From positions 1 through 56,446 of the forward strand of contig OMTF01000045.1 in assembly GCA_900313925.1 (NCBI GenBank): a DNA stretch of 56,446 nucleotides. Reading direction: 5' to 3'. The stretch is from an uncultured Eubacteriales bacterium. GTDB taxonomy: Bacteria > Bacillota > Clostridia > Oscillospirales > Oscillospiraceae. Every line of letters starts with the position of its first letter. The stretch's first letter is position 1. The notes beneath the pieces are model-generated. The model saw only the letters and a program-made list of their open reading frames with translations. It had not been told where the DNA came from and did not search any database. A program made the translations under genes and the position numbers. This document shows, in pieces, positions 45,032 through 53,994 of the stretch.

Positions 45032-45802
45032 TTAAAATTCTAATAACGGTATAATCCCACCAATATCAATAATAATATCATTTGATGCGTAATTAAGTTC
45101 CATATTTCTTTTATTTAAGAAATTTCTTATTGCAGTTTCATTCTGTTTATAGGAATCTGGAAATCGACCAGTAAGTGTTAGTATTGATGGACATAGTTTA
45201 AATGCTGCACCACCTATAAAGCCATGACTGAAGCCTGAAAGCCTAATACAATTATCTTCGATTAATAATGCATCAATTCCTTTTTCTCTTGATTTCTTCA
45301 ATATTCCCTTATCGGATGTAATTATTGAATAATCATCAACTACACAAACGGAACATTTTGCATATCCTTGATTGCAATGGATATGTTGAAAATTATTGTG
45401 CATTTTGCTTGTTAAATATTTAACTACTTCTTTTCCTGCTGTTTTTGGATTATAAATAGCAAACTTTTCGGTTATGCAGACATTTAAAAGTGCATCATGC
45501 GGATAGTTTTCAGCCATTGCTTCTCTAACATAATTGACTTCAAAACCATAGTCTTTTAGAATATCCTTTTTTCTAATTCTTTCAATGTATTCAGCGCAAA
45601 AGAGTTTCCCTTTCTCGTAGTTCAAAATAGACATATCAACATGTCCGCATACTCGTTTATCTATTAAAGGGTTATCCGGGATGTTAATCGATTTAACATT
45701 ATTATTTCTTAAATACCCTTTTATTAGATGAAAATATCTTTCACCGATCGCAATATATTCTACTTTTCCTTGTGGTAACAAAGGGGAAACAAAATTGCTC
45801 AT
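45032..45802 (-). CDS. GME (pentein)-fold family protein, function unknown
   Basis: 256 residues. Short repeated strand-helix units and segments such as HIHCNQGYAKCSVCVVDDYS, ITSDKGILKKSREKGIDALL and SGFSHGFIGGAAFKL recall the five-blade fold of guanidino-group-modifying enzymes (arginine deiminase, agmatine deiminase, dimethylarginine hydrolase). I believe it belongs to a conserved clostridial family annotated as GME-fold (DUF6873), but the catalytic Cys-His-Asp/Glu set cannot be assigned with confidence. No signal peptide. It overlaps radA by four bases, so the two are co-translated. A role linked to arginine metabolism is only a possibility. Confidence 0.6.
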   Translation of the reverse strand: MSNFVSPLLPQGKVEYIAIGERYFHLIKGYLRNNNVKSINIPDNPLIDKRVCGHVDMSILNYEKGKLFCAEYIERIRKKDILKDYGFEVNYVREAMAENYPHDALLNVCITEKFAIYNPKTAGKEVVKYLTSKMHNNFQHIHCNQGYAKCSVCVVDDYSIITSDKGILKKSREKGIDALLIEDNCIRLSGFSHGFIGGAAFKLCPSILTLTGRFPDSYKQNETAIRNFLNKRNMELNYASNDIIIDIGGIIPLLEF

Positions 45803-47160
45803 ATATGAAATACCGCTCGAATCGCTTCTTGTAGGTTTTCTACTTTAACTATAGTAAGTCCTTCTGGCACTATCAGGTCTTTTGCTGAACAATACGGGAT
45901 AATACATTTAGTAAATCCCAATCTAGAAAGTTCAGACAATCTTTGATTAATAAAGCGAACATTTCTTATTTCCCCAGTTAAGCCGATTTCGCCGATACAT
46001 GCGACATCAGGTGGTATACATTTATCTATATAACTAGATTCGATTGAAAGAGCAATGCTTAAATCAGCTGCAGGTTCATCAAGATATATTCCTCCAATTA
46101 CATTAATATACACATCACACTTTGATATTGCAATGCCAGCCCGTTTTTCTAATACAGCTAGTAGCATGGCTGCCCGATTATAGTCGATTCCGTTTGTTCT
46201 CCTGCTTGCAGAATTATACCCAGATGTAGTTACTAGAGATTGAATTTCCGCCAGCAACGGGCGTGTTCCCTCCATTACACAAGCGATGCATGTTCCGGAT
46301 GCATTAATAGGTCTTCCAGATAGTAGAAATTCCGATGGATTGTTAACGCATTCCAATCCAGTTTCTCTCATTTCAAAAATTCCGATCTCGTTTGTCGAAC
46401 CGAAACGGTTTTTAACTGCTCTAAGAATTCTAAATGAAGTATTTCTTTCTCCTTCAAAATATAATACGCAATCAACCATATGTTCGAGAACTTTTGGACC
46501 GGCAATATTCCCATCCTTATTGATATGACCAACAATAAAGGCTGTAATATTGGCTGATTTTGTTTTGCGCATTAACTTTAATGTACATTCTCTTACTTGC
46601 GCAATGCTCCCTGGTGTGGATGGGATGTCTCCACTGTACATGGTCTGAATGGAGTCGATAATAACTACATCCGGCTGGATATTATCAATTGATTCTTCTA
46701 TTGTCTCAATACAGGTTTCAGTTAAAACAAGCAGAAATTCTCCATCTATTTTCAAGCGATCCGCACGCATTTTTATTTGAAGTTCGCTTTCTTCTCCACT
46801 AATATAAAGCACACGAAGTTTTTTACCTAAAAATCCGCAAATCTGAAGTAATAAAGTCGATTTCCCAATACCAGGAGCCCCGCCTACCAAAACTACAGAG
46901 CCTATCACAGCTCCCCCGCCGAGTACGCGATCAAATTCCGAAATACCTGTGTCAAATCTTTCCTCGCTTTCGCCCGACAGTTCACTAAGGTTCTTTGCCC
47001 GTTTTCTCGTTGCATCTTTATATGTTCCTGAGTGCTTTGTTTTTTGTTCTATAGATATTTCTTTAAGAGTATTCCATTCCCCACATGACGGGCATTTACC
47101 CGACCAATTATACGTCTCATTACCACAAGAGCTACATACAAAGACTTTTCTTTGCTTCAT
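45799..47160 (-). CDS. radA: DNA repair protein RadA
   Basis: 453 residues. A zinc finger with C9, C12, C23 and C26 opens the protein. A RecA-like ATPase follows, with Walker A GAPGIGKST at 94-102 and the RadA-specific KNRFG motif (VKNRFGSTNEIGIFEM near 250). A Lon protease-like C-terminal domain (residues about 290-453, VYINVIGGIYLDEPAADLSI) ends it. RadA drives branch migration in recombinational repair. It is transcribed with the GME-fold gene. Confidence 0.95.
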   Translation of the reverse strand: MKQRKVFVCSSCGNETYNWSGKCPSCGEWNTLKEISIEQKTKHSGTYKDATRKRAKNLSELSGESEERFDTGISEFDRVLGGGAVIGSVVLVGGAPGIGKSTLLLQICGFLGKKLRVLYISGEESELQIKMRADRLKIDGEFLLVLTETCIETIEESIDNIQPDVVIIDSIQTMYSGDIPSTPGSIAQVRECTLKLMRKTKSANITAFIVGHINKDGNIAGPKVLEHMVDCVLYFEGERNTSFRILRAVKNRFGSTNEIGIFEMRETGLECVNNPSEFLLSGRPINASGTCIACVMEGTRPLLAEIQSLVTTSGYNSASRRTNGIDYNRAAMLLAVLEKRAGIAISKCDVYINVIGGIYLDEPAADLSIALSIESSYIDKCIPPDVACIGEIGLTGEIRNVRFINQRLSELSRLGFTKCIIPYCSAKDLIVPEGLTIVKVENLQEAIRAVFHI

Positions 47161-47267
47161 AATTATTTAGGCGCAGATAATTTATAGCACTCCAAAAATT
47201 TGCGCTTATCCTCCAATATTTTACAAAATTATATTATGTGTCGCTATACAGACTATGTAATACAGTG

Positions 47268-47335
47268 ATACAGCTTGCCATAATTTTTTAATTCATTAAT
47301 AAAAAGGTGAGATTTAATATAATGGCAAGCTGTAT
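47268..47335. repeat. 14-bp perfect inverted repeat around 40 bases
   Basis: ATACAGCTTGCCAT at 47268-47281 and ATGGCAAGCTGTAT at 47322-47335, just past the aminotransferase stop. The 40-base loop is AT-rich. It may be a terminator with a large loop or a tiny mobile-element-like repeat; no second copy is visible in the window. Confidence 0.5.
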
Positions 47336-47361
47336 ATGATGTATGTATTTATATATTCTGT

Positions 47362-48558
47362 TTATTTCAAGCTGAGAACAAATTTTTCAAGTCTTTTCAT
47401 TCCAATCTGAATATTTTCCATTGATGTAGCATATGACCAACGGACATAATTTGGAAATCCAAAACCTGTACATGGAACTATTGCAACCAATTCCTTCTCC
47501 AAAAATTTTTCAGCAAAATCGTCAGAAGATGTTATCACTACACCATCTATAGACTTTCCAATAACTTCATCGAGATTCATCATTATATAAAATGCGCCAT
47601 CCGGTTTTTCGCAGCTTACTCCCGTAATGTTATTTATTGCATTAGCCATATAGTCTCTACGCTTTTTAAACTCATCGCGCATTGCCTTTACACTGCTCTG
47701 ATCTCCATTAAGAGCTTCAACAGAAGCCCACTGACTAATGCTGCATGGCGACCCCGTTGAATGACTAAGGTAGTTTGATATAACTTTTGAAATAGTTTCG
47801 TTCGATGCACAATAGCCAATACGCCATCCCGTCATTGCATAGGACTTCGATACTCCATTAACAAGAATTGTATGTTCTTGGATTTCATGACTGAGCGATG
47901 CGATGCTTGTAAAATTTTCTTCGTTATATAAAAGTTCATAATATATTTCATCTGAAATAATATAAATATCATTATTTACGCAAATATCAGCTATTTCATT
48001 AAGTTCTTTTCTACTGTATACTGCGCCGGAAGGATTACAAGGGTTGTTCAGTATAATGCATTTTGTCTTTTCTGTAATCGCAGCTTCTACTTGTTTCGCA
48101 CTGACTTTAAATCCTTGATTTTTATCTGCGGAAATTATCTTTGGCACGCCGCCTGTCATTTTAATCATTTCAAGATAGCTTACCCAATATGGAGCCGGAA
48201 GAATAACTTCGTCGCCTGGATTTAAAAGAACACGTAGCGAGATATATACAATTGGCTTTGCACCGTCTGAAACATTAATGTTTGTTGGTAAATAATTAAG
48301 ATCCAAATCCCTTTTTAGTGAATTGCATACAGCTTTCTTTAGCTCAAGTAATCCTGACGCAGGAGTATATTTTGTCTTCCCTGAGCATATGGCATTAATC
48401 GCTGCCATACTTATATTGTCTGGTGTCTTAAAGTCAGGCTCCCCTGCCCCAAATCCTACAACGTCGATTCCTTCTGCACGCATCTGCTTTGCCTTTGCAT
48501 CGATCGCCATCGTTGTTGACGCTTTAACATTCAAAGCTAATTCAGATAATGTTTTCAT
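47362..48558 (-). CDS. class I/II aminotransferase (aspartate aminotransferase-like)
   Basis: 398 residues, PLP fold type I, subgroup I-gamma aspartate aminotransferase-like. FGAGEPDFKTPDNI near residue 37 and YTPASGLLELKKAV near 68 bind substrate and cofactor. NNPCNPSGAVYSRKEL and ISDEIYYELLY follow, then the Schiff-base lysine in VNGVSKSYAMTGWRIGY (about 236). Likely substrates are aspartate/oxaloacetate, but aromatic or other amino acids are possible. Its ribosome site is weak (ACGGTAAG). It stands alone between the radA and Nif3 genes. Confidence 0.88.
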   Translation of the reverse strand: MKTLSELALNVKASTTMAIDAKAKQMRAEGIDVVGFGAGEPDFKTPDNISMAAINAICSGKTKYTPASGLLELKKAVCNSLKRDLDLNYLPTNINVSDGAKPIVYISLRVLLNPGDEVILPAPYWVSYLEMIKMTGGVPKIISADKNQGFKVSAKQVEAAITEKTKCIILNNPCNPSGAVYSRKELNEIADICVNNDIYIISDEIYYELLYNEENFTSIASLSHEIQEHTILVNGVSKSYAMTGWRIGYCASNETISKVISNYLSHSTGSPCSISQWASVEALNGDQSSVKAMRDEFKKRRDYMANAINNITGVSCEKPDGAFYIMMNLDEVIGKSIDGVVITSSDDFAEKFLEKELVAIVPCTGFGFPNYVRWSYATSMENIQIGMKRLEKFVLSLK

Positions 48559-48679
48559 AATTCTTACCGTGTCCTATTCATAATATTAATGATTAAGAAT
48601 TATAATATGAGATATGATCTTCGTCAATTTCCACCAAACCATTTTTGGTTAACTATACTGATGAACAATGGTTTACTCT

Positions 48680-49462
48680 TCATACGAAAAATTGCTCAAC
48701 TTGCTCATGAACCGCAGAAGTGTAAACCTCTGCATCGGATACTTTATCTTGTAAATACTCGGCAACAACCGGTATAATAACGTTTTCTGAGTTGAAATGA
48801 CCAACATCAAGCAAATTAATGTTTATTTCCTTTGCCAGAAGAAACTGATCATATTTAATATCAGAGGTTATATATGTGTCGCACCCTAATTTTTTTGCAT
48901 CAAGAATTGCATTGCCTCCGGAACCTCCCATAACGCCGACTGTCTTAACACAATTAGAGCAGCATACATATTTTATCCCATTGCAATGTAATTTTGTTTT
49001 GCATAGCTTCAGCATGTCCTCTATTGTTTGGCTCCTTGAATACATTCCATATCTTCCTACTCCTGTTTTGTCTGATACTTGTTGCAATGAGCCAATCGGG
49101 TTCAGTCCTAAAACATGCATCAGCACATCGTTAACTCCCCCATCAGCGATATCTAGATTCGTATGCATGCATATCGCTGAGATTCCGTTCTCAATCAGTT
49201 TCATTACATGAGCTTGCTGTACATTGTCCGAAGATACTTGCTTCATTGCATTCCAAATTACAGGATGGTGAGAAACTATTAGTTGTGCACCGATCTCGAT
49301 AGCCTCGTTAATTACTGCGGATGTAATGTCAAGCGCAACAATGATTTTATTAACAGTTTTATTTCTGTCCCCTATAAGCAGGCCTGCATTATCAAAATCC
49401 ATCTGCAGTTCTATTGGTGCAATGGCATTTAATTCGTTGAATACATCTTGTACTGAATTCAT
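48680..49462 (-). CDS. Nif3-like dinuclear metal center protein
   Basis: 260 residues of the NIF3/DUF34 family. MDFDNAGLLIGDRNKTVNKI is the typical N-terminal segment. HHP in IVSHHPVIWNAMK and HTNLD in CMHTNLDIADGGVNDVL supply metal ligands, and SDIKYDQF and DVGHFNSE the later ones. Members form hexameric rings; the biochemical role is unsettled. ATG 49462 shares ATGA with the trmK stop; the frame upstream belongs to trmK DNA. The trmK-Nif3 pairing is conserved in Firmicutes. Confidence 0.9.
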   Translation of the reverse strand: MNSVQDVFNELNAIAPIELQMDFDNAGLLIGDRNKTVNKIIVALDITSAVINEAIEIGAQLIVSHHPVIWNAMKQVSSDNVQQAHVMKLIENGISAICMHTNLDIADGGVNDVLMHVLGLNPIGSLQQVSDKTGVGRYGMYSRSQTIEDMLKLCKTKLHCNGIKYVCCSNCVKTVGVMGGSGGNAILDAKKLGCDTYITSDIKYDQFLLAKEININLLDVGHFNSENVIIPVVAEYLQDKVSDAEVYTSAVHEQVEQFFV

Positions 49463-50151
49463 CCTTGTCTGCCTTTCATATCCAGTAATTCCTGATAAAT
49501 GTTTTCTAAGAAATGAATTGTAACTGCATTGCATTTGCAGTCGGCATGTTTCAATCCATTTATTTTAATTAGGAGCTTATTTATTGCTATATCTATTTTA
49601 CGATAGAATAGAGGATTTTTTACTAATAATTCCTTATCTCCGACAAATAATTCCGCATCATTAAGTAAGCGTGATTTACCATAAGTTGCTTGAATCACTG
49701 TATATAGAAAATTGCCATCTTCGATAAGATATTCATTTTTTATAATAAATTCATTGTTTATAAGCCAATACCGAAGAACGTGCTCCATTGTCATTGGCTG
49801 CAAAAACAAATTATACCCAGGGGCAGCACACCAGTAATCTCTATCTAAAATTCCAGTAATCGTTTCAGCCCCTAGCCCAGCGCAAACAATGGTATCAATG
49901 CTATCCGGTTTGATACCTTGTAAGCCGTCGCAAAGAATGAACTTTATTTTATCCTTTACTCCAAGCCTCTCAGCAGAATGTATCGCGGAATTTAAAGGGG
50001 CTTTACGAATATCCGTGGCAAAGATATCTCCGTTATAGTCAGACAATGCTAGCTGAATCGCAAGATGGCCATGATCTGTTCCAACATCAACGATTCCTTT
50101 TCCTTTCGGAATGCGCTCAAATATAAATTTTAACCTATTATTCATATACAT
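49459..50151 (-). CDS. trmK: tRNA (adenine22-N1)-methyltransferase
   Basis: About 230 residues. A class I SAM methyltransferase with IVDVGTDHGHLAIQLAL (SAM motif), FATDIRKAPLNSAIHSAERL, ILCDGLQGI and DTIVCAGLGAETITGIL (catalytic region), followed by a coiled C-terminal part. TrmK makes m1A22 in tRNA. The start is either ATG 50151 or ATG 50145; both lie after GGAG, at 11 and 17 bases. The frame is open to 50253, but that part reads through the promoter region. It is co-translated with the Nif3-like gene. Confidence 0.9.
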   Translation of the reverse strand: MYMNNRLKFIFERIPKGKGIVDVGTDHGHLAIQLALSDYNGDIFATDIRKAPLNSAIHSAERLGVKDKIKFILCDGLQGIKPDSIDTIVCAGLGAETITGILDRDYWCAAPGYNLFLQPMTMEHVLRYWLINNEFIIKNEYLIEDGNFLYTVIQATYGKSRLLNDAELFVGDKELLVKNPLFYRKIDIAINKLLIKINGLKHADCKCNAVTIHFLENIYQELLDMKGRQG

Positions 50152-50276
50152 TAGGCAACTTGCTCCAAGATTGCATGGCAAATGATCATATATACTACAT
50201 ATTAGAAAAGAGCACGGTCTCCCTAAAATTTTTAAGGGAGGCCGTATAACCAAAAAATAAATATTTTTGCATGATA

Positions 50277-50480
50277 TTAAGAAACTGTTGCAAGGTAATC
50301 TTTCAATTCTTGTATAAATTCATCTGGATCAACACCATGAGCCATGCAGGCTTCTTCGACAGATTCTCCGCTAGCTAATGCGCAACCCATGCAGTGCATT
50401 CCAATCTCTTGGAACTTTGGCATCGCCTCTGGGCAAGAGTCGACAATCTCCCCAATGATAGTTTCCTTTGTAATATTCAT
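50277..50480 (-). CDS. DUF1858 small protein
   Basis: 67 residues. KETIIGEIVDSCPEAMPKFQ then GMHCMGCALASGESVEEAC, with the CxxC pair. This is the small helical domain often found next to hybrid-cluster proteins and assumed to act in redox disulfide chemistry. GGAGG precedes the ATG. Here it is a single gene in front of trmK. Confidence 0.9.
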   Translation of the reverse strand: MNITKETIIGEIVDSCPEAMPKFQEIGMHCMGCALASGESVEEACMAHGVDPDEFIQELKDYLATVS

Positions 50481-50571
50481 TCTATCCTCCTAAATCAACT
50501 ACCAAGGAATTATTTCTTCAGATTTATAATAGACACATATTACTTTACTTTATATAAAGTCGAATGTCAAA

Positions 50572-50594
50572 AGGGGCGTCAATATGACGCCCCT
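50572..50594 (-). terminator. terminator after the zinc-ribbon gene
   Basis: AGGGGCGTCA and TGACGCCCCT form a perfect 10-bp stem with a three-base loop; on the minus strand TTTT follows. It closes the sigH/zinc-ribbon transcript. Confidence 0.8.
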
Positions 50595-50610
50595 CTTTAC
50601 ATTGCAACGT

Positions 50611-50892
50611 TCAGTCTCTCTGCTCTCTCATCTTTGCAAAGCACTCACTGCAATACACTGGCCGATCATCCTTAGGTTCAAACGGAACTCTGGCCTCACG
50701 TCCACAGGCTGCACATATTGCCGTAAAGTATTGACGTGGCGCACGTGCAGCAGCTTTGCGAGCATCCCGGCACTCTTTGCAACGCTGCGGCTCATTCTGA
50801 AAGCCCCTCTCAGCATAAAATTCTTGCTCACCTGCAGTGAACACGAATTCTTTACCACATTCCTTGCATACTAATGTCTTGTCTTCGTACAT
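50611..50892 (-). CDS. small zinc-ribbon protein
   Basis: 93 residues with two or three CxxC zinc knuckles: TLVCKECGKEFVFTAGEQEF, RCKECRDARKAA, AICAACGREARVPF and VYCSECFAKMREQ. The pattern is that of the zinc-ribbon proteins annotated as probable zinc-binding domains in clostridia and other bacteria; DNA or RNA binding is inferred only. GAGAGG lies ten bases before ATG. It follows sigH by 48 bases and shares its terminator. Confidence 0.85.
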   Translation of the reverse strand: MYEDKTLVCKECGKEFVFTAGEQEFYAERGFQNEPQRCKECRDARKAAARAPRQYFTAICAACGREARVPFEPKDDRPVYCSECFAKMREQRD

Positions 50893-50939
50893 GTGTAGAG
50901 TCCTCTCTTAATAATTCTGCCTTACGGCTATATTTGCGT

Positions 50940-51578
50940 TCAGCAGTTGCTGATTTCGCTCAAATGGTAATTACGAGCAACCTTGCTTCGTATTCGTTGG
51001 ACAGCATTATCCACAGATTTTTTATTTACATGAAGCATCATGGCTATTTCATTATAGGATGACCCGTTTAGATATGGCTCTAAAACTTTCTTTTCAAACC
51101 CGGAAAGACTATCATTAAAAAGTTTTTGCAACTCTGCATTATTCTCTTTAGCCAAGACCAGATCTTCTGTTGAACGCCATTGGGATTCAGAATTAAAAAG
51201 AAAATTTTCCTTAGAATTTTCATTCTGCAGATACTGCAAGGAAATTCCCTCGTTAAGAGGTTTATTCTTTTGCGTATTTGCTGATTTAATCGCTGAAAAT
51301 AGACGACGTTTTATACATAACTCAGCATACGAAGAAAAGGATACATCTTTTTTGGGAATAAAATTGCGGATTGCTGATAGCAGTCCTATCATTCCCTCCT
51401 GCACTAAATCCTCACTATCACCACCAGCAAGATAATAAGGACGCGCACAAGCCCTAACAAGCCTAGTGTATCTAACCGTTAATATTTCTTCCGCTATTGA
51501 GCTTCCCTGAATACACCGTTGTTGAAGTTCAATATCATTTAAGGAAAGTAAATCCAAAATGCCACCAAAATCATCCAA
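50940..51578 (-). CDS. sigH: RNA polymerase sigma factor, SigH (Spo0H) type
   Basis: 212 residues of the sigma-70 family. Region 2 has DSEDLVQEGMIGLLSAIRNF and SFSSYAELCIKRRLFSAIKS, as in SigH; region 4 is SGFEKKVLEPYLNGSSYNEI, ending with KKSVDNAVQRIRSKV. SigH directs the transition to sporulation and other stationary-phase genes. The first codon in the longest frame is TTG 51578, without a clear ribosome site; a TTG 18 bases further in is preceded by GGTGG, so the N-terminus is uncertain by several residues. Confidence 0.85.
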   Translation of the reverse strand: MDDFGGILDLLSLNDIELQQRCIQGSSIAEEILTVRYTRLVRACARPYYLAGGDSEDLVQEGMIGLLSAIRNFIPKKDVSFSSYAELCIKRRLFSAIKSANTQKNKPLNEGISLQYLQNENSKENFLFNSESQWRSTEDLVLAKENNAELQKLFNDSLSGFEKKVLEPYLNGSSYNEIAMMLHVNKKSVDNAVQRIRSKVARNYHLSEISNC

Positions 51579-51697
51579 TATCTATATATACAATACACAA
51601 AAGCCTATTTATTAATTATAGATGAACTGTGCATAAAGTCAACAAATTTATATACTACAATGTCTTCTTTCTGTAATATAGGCAGACTAAATATATA

Positions 51698-52720
51698 TTA
51701 TCCTAAGTAGGGTATACCCAGATGCACATATGCCTTTTGGGTAACGCATCTACCGCGTGGAGTTCGAATAATATACCCTTGTTGTAAAAGGTATGGTTCG
51801 TATACATCTTCTAGTGTAATAGTCTCTTCGTTAATCGTTGCAGCAAGAGTATCCAGGCCTACGGGACCACCGTTATAAAGCTCAATAATACTGCGGAGCA
51901 TTCTTCTGTCCAAGGAATCCAAGCCATCATTATCTACTTCTAATGCGTTTAAAGCATCGCAGGCAACTTGTAAAGAAATGATTCCGTTAGATTCAACTTC
52001 TGCAAAGTCTCTAACACGTTTCAATAATCTATTGGCAATGCGCGGAGTGCCACGTGAACGTGCTGCTATCTCATGAATTCCTTCTCTGTCCGTTTTGATT
52101 CCAAGAATTTTGGCTGAACGATCCAGAATGAGTTCAAGTTCATTGACATTATAAAGTTCAAGACGAAGGTTCACACCAAATCTGTCACGAAGAGGTGCAG
52201 TCAGCTGCCCTGCACGTGTCGTTGCGCCAATTAGAGTAAATTTCGGAAGCTCCAGATGGAGTGAATTCGCAGAAGGGCCCTTTCCTAGTATAATATCTAT
52301 AGCAAAATCCTCCATTGCAGGATATAAAATCTCTTCATAAGCACGATTCAATCTATGAATTTCATCAAGGAAAAGAACATCGCCAGTGCTCAAATTGGTA
52401 AGAAGTGCTACTAAATCTCCGGCCTTTTCAATTGCTGGACCTGAAGTAATTCTTATATTAACTCCAAGTTCATTTGCAATAATCCCTGCTAAAGTTGTCT
52501 TGCCAAGACCCGGGGGTCCATGAAGAAGGACGTGGTCAAGAGGCTCGTTTCTTCTTTTTGCTGCTTCAATGAATACCCGAAGATTTTTTTTTGCTTTTTC
52601 CTGTCCGATATATTCAGCAAGGGTCTTCGGGCGGAGCGAAGATTCGTTCGCATCTTCTAGTAGTGCAGAAGCAGAAGTAATCTGTTCATGTTCTGCGTCT
52701 TCTGAAAAATTTATGCTCAT
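51698..52720 (-). CDS. ruvB: Holliday junction branch migration helicase RuvB
   Basis: 340 residues. An AAA+ motor with [19 protein letters not shown], Walker [16 protein letters not shown], Walker [21 protein letters not shown], the sensor in [20 protein letters not shown], and a C-terminal winged helix ([18 protein letters not shown]). With RuvA it drives branch migration of Holliday junctions. AAGGAA precedes the ATG. It is 36 bases downstream of ruvA in a ruvC-ruvA-ruvB order. Confidence 0.96.
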   Translation of the reverse strand: MSINFSEDAEHEQITSASALLEDANESSLRPKTLAEYIGQEKAKKNLRVFIEAAKRRNEPLDHVLLHGPPGLGKTTLAGIIANELGVNIRITSGPAIEKAGDLVALLTNLSTGDVLFLDEIHRLNRAYEEILYPAMEDFAIDIILGKGPSANSLHLELPKFTLIGATTRAGQLTAPLRDRFGVNLRLELYNVNELELILDRSAKILGIKTDREGIHEIAARSRGTPRIANRLLKRVRDFAEVESNGIISLQVACDALNALEVDNDGLDSLDRRMLRSIIELYNGGPVGLDTLAATINEETITLEDVYEPYLLQQGYIIRTPRGRCVTQKAYVHLGIPYLG

Positions 52721-52756
52721 TTACTATGTTCCTTATAATATTTTTCCAGGTTGTTA

Positions 52757-53350
52757 TTACATTTTTTTTAATGCATTTTTTACGATTTCTTCGGCGCTCA
52801 TATTGGAAGTATCTATTTCTCTTAGAACATTATTGATCTCTTGCGATGTATATCCCAATACAATGAGTGCATTCATGGCTTCATTAATTGAATTTCCATT
52901 AACGCTATCCGTATTTTTATTAATTATATAATTGCTTACTGCATTACTATTAACGTTTCCGACTTTATCTTTTAGTTCTATAATAATACGCTGAGCAGTT
53001 TTTTTTCCTATACCTGGTGCCTGCGATATTGCCTTTTCGTCATTGTTGAGAATTGCAAGAACCAAATCAGAAGGTGACATCATGCTTAATATCGAAAGCG
53101 CAGCTTTGGGTCCGACGCCAGAAATTGTAACAAGCAGGTCAAACCATTCTTTTTCAAATAAATCTGTAAAGCCATATAAGTCGAAGCTGTCTTCCTTTAT
53201 ATTTTCAGATATGAATAGTTTTATCTCTTTTCCAATATCAATATCATTAAATTTGTTCGTAGTTGAAATATAAAATCCTATTCCACTACAGTCAATCACA
53301 ATGGCATTGTTAAAGACCTCTTCTACTCGCCCTTTTAGATGGTATAACAT
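52757..53350 (-). CDS. ruvA: Holliday junction binding protein RuvA
   Basis: 197 residues. An OB fold (MLYHLKGRVEEVFNNAIVID), two helix-hairpin-helix motifs (LLVTISGVGPKAALSILS and ISQAPGIGKKTAQRIIIELK), and a C-terminal UBA-like domain that binds RuvB (INEAMNALIVLGYTSQEIN). The Asn/Ser-rich linker near 135-155 is flexible. GGGAGG precedes the ATG. It overlaps the end of ruvC by 16 bases. Confidence 0.95.
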   Translation of the reverse strand: MLYHLKGRVEEVFNNAIVIDCSGIGFYISTTNKFNDIDIGKEIKLFISENIKEDSFDLYGFTDLFEKEWFDLLVTISGVGPKAALSILSMMSPSDLVLAILNNDEKAISQAPGIGKKTAQRIIIELKDKVGNVNSNAVSNYIINKNTDSVNGNSINEAMNALIVLGYTSQEINNVLREIDTSNMSAEEIVKNALKKM

Positions 53351-53847
53351 GAAGAATTGCCCTCCCTATTTAAAAGAGACGTGGTGCTCCTCGCATGACA
53401 TATTGCAACAGCAACGGCATCAGCTGCATCATCTGGTTTAGGAGTAGACTTCAGGTTGCATATTCTTTTTACCATTTCCATAACCTGTTTTTTTTCTGCT
53501 TTTCCATAACCTACTACAGCTTGTTTAACCTGCAATGGAGTATATTCATATGCCGGTAAATCTGAATTTGCAGCAGCAAGTAAAATCACGCCACGCCCAT
53601 GCGCTACTGAAATTCCTGTCGTAATGTTTGTATTAAAGAAAATTTCTTCTACTGACATGCAATCAGGTTGGAATAATTCAAGCAACTCCAAAAGATCTTG
53701 GTAGATTTGTTTTAGTCTTTCTGAAAGGCTTAATTTTGAAGAAGTTTCAATAACGCCGCATTGTTGAAGATTGTATGCACTTCTATTACTTTCAAGCACA
53801 GCAAATCCCACTGTAGCTATGCCCGGATCAATTCCAAGAATTTTCAT
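53335..53847 (-). CDS. ruvC: Holliday junction resolvase RuvC
   Basis: 170 residues with an RNase H-like fold. Catalytic acids are visible: D7 in ILGIDPGIATVGFAV, Glu in MSVEEIFFNTN, and the Asp pair in TPKPDDAADAVAVAICH. It cuts the four-way junctions that RuvAB migrates. It lies about 150 bases after xerD, with a terminator between them, so it has its own promoter. Confidence 0.95.
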   Translation of the reverse strand: MKILGIDPGIATVGFAVLESNRSAYNLQQCGVIETSSKLSLSERLKQIYQDLLELLELFQPDCMSVEEIFFNTNITTGISVAHGRGVILLAAANSDLPAYEYTPLQVKQAVVGYGKAEKKQVMEMVKRICNLKSTPKPDDAADAVAVAICHARSTTSLLNREGNSSCYTI

Positions 53848-53926
53848 TAGATCACCATGAGTGAATATAACACAAATGAAGAACGCAATCTAGTTCAAGG
53901 AGAAATTCAAATATTTAGAAAAGTCA

Positions 53927-53959
53927 AGGATGCTTCCAATTAAAATAAGGGAGCATCCT
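53927..53959 (-). terminator. terminator after xerD
   Basis: AGGATGCTTCC and GGGAGCATCCT form an 11-bp stem with one G-T pair and an 11-base loop. On the minus strand TGACTTTTCT follows. It lies just past the xerD stop. Confidence 0.65.
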
Positions 53960-53994
53960 ATACCATCTATTTTTAATGACATATCTTTCTTATT

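Noticed and set aside
53881..53896. GAAC...GTTC pair upstream of ruvC, considered as a LexA box
   Set aside because: The halves are eight bases apart, while the Firmicutes LexA box has four; the site also lies between xerD and ruvC without a promoter match.
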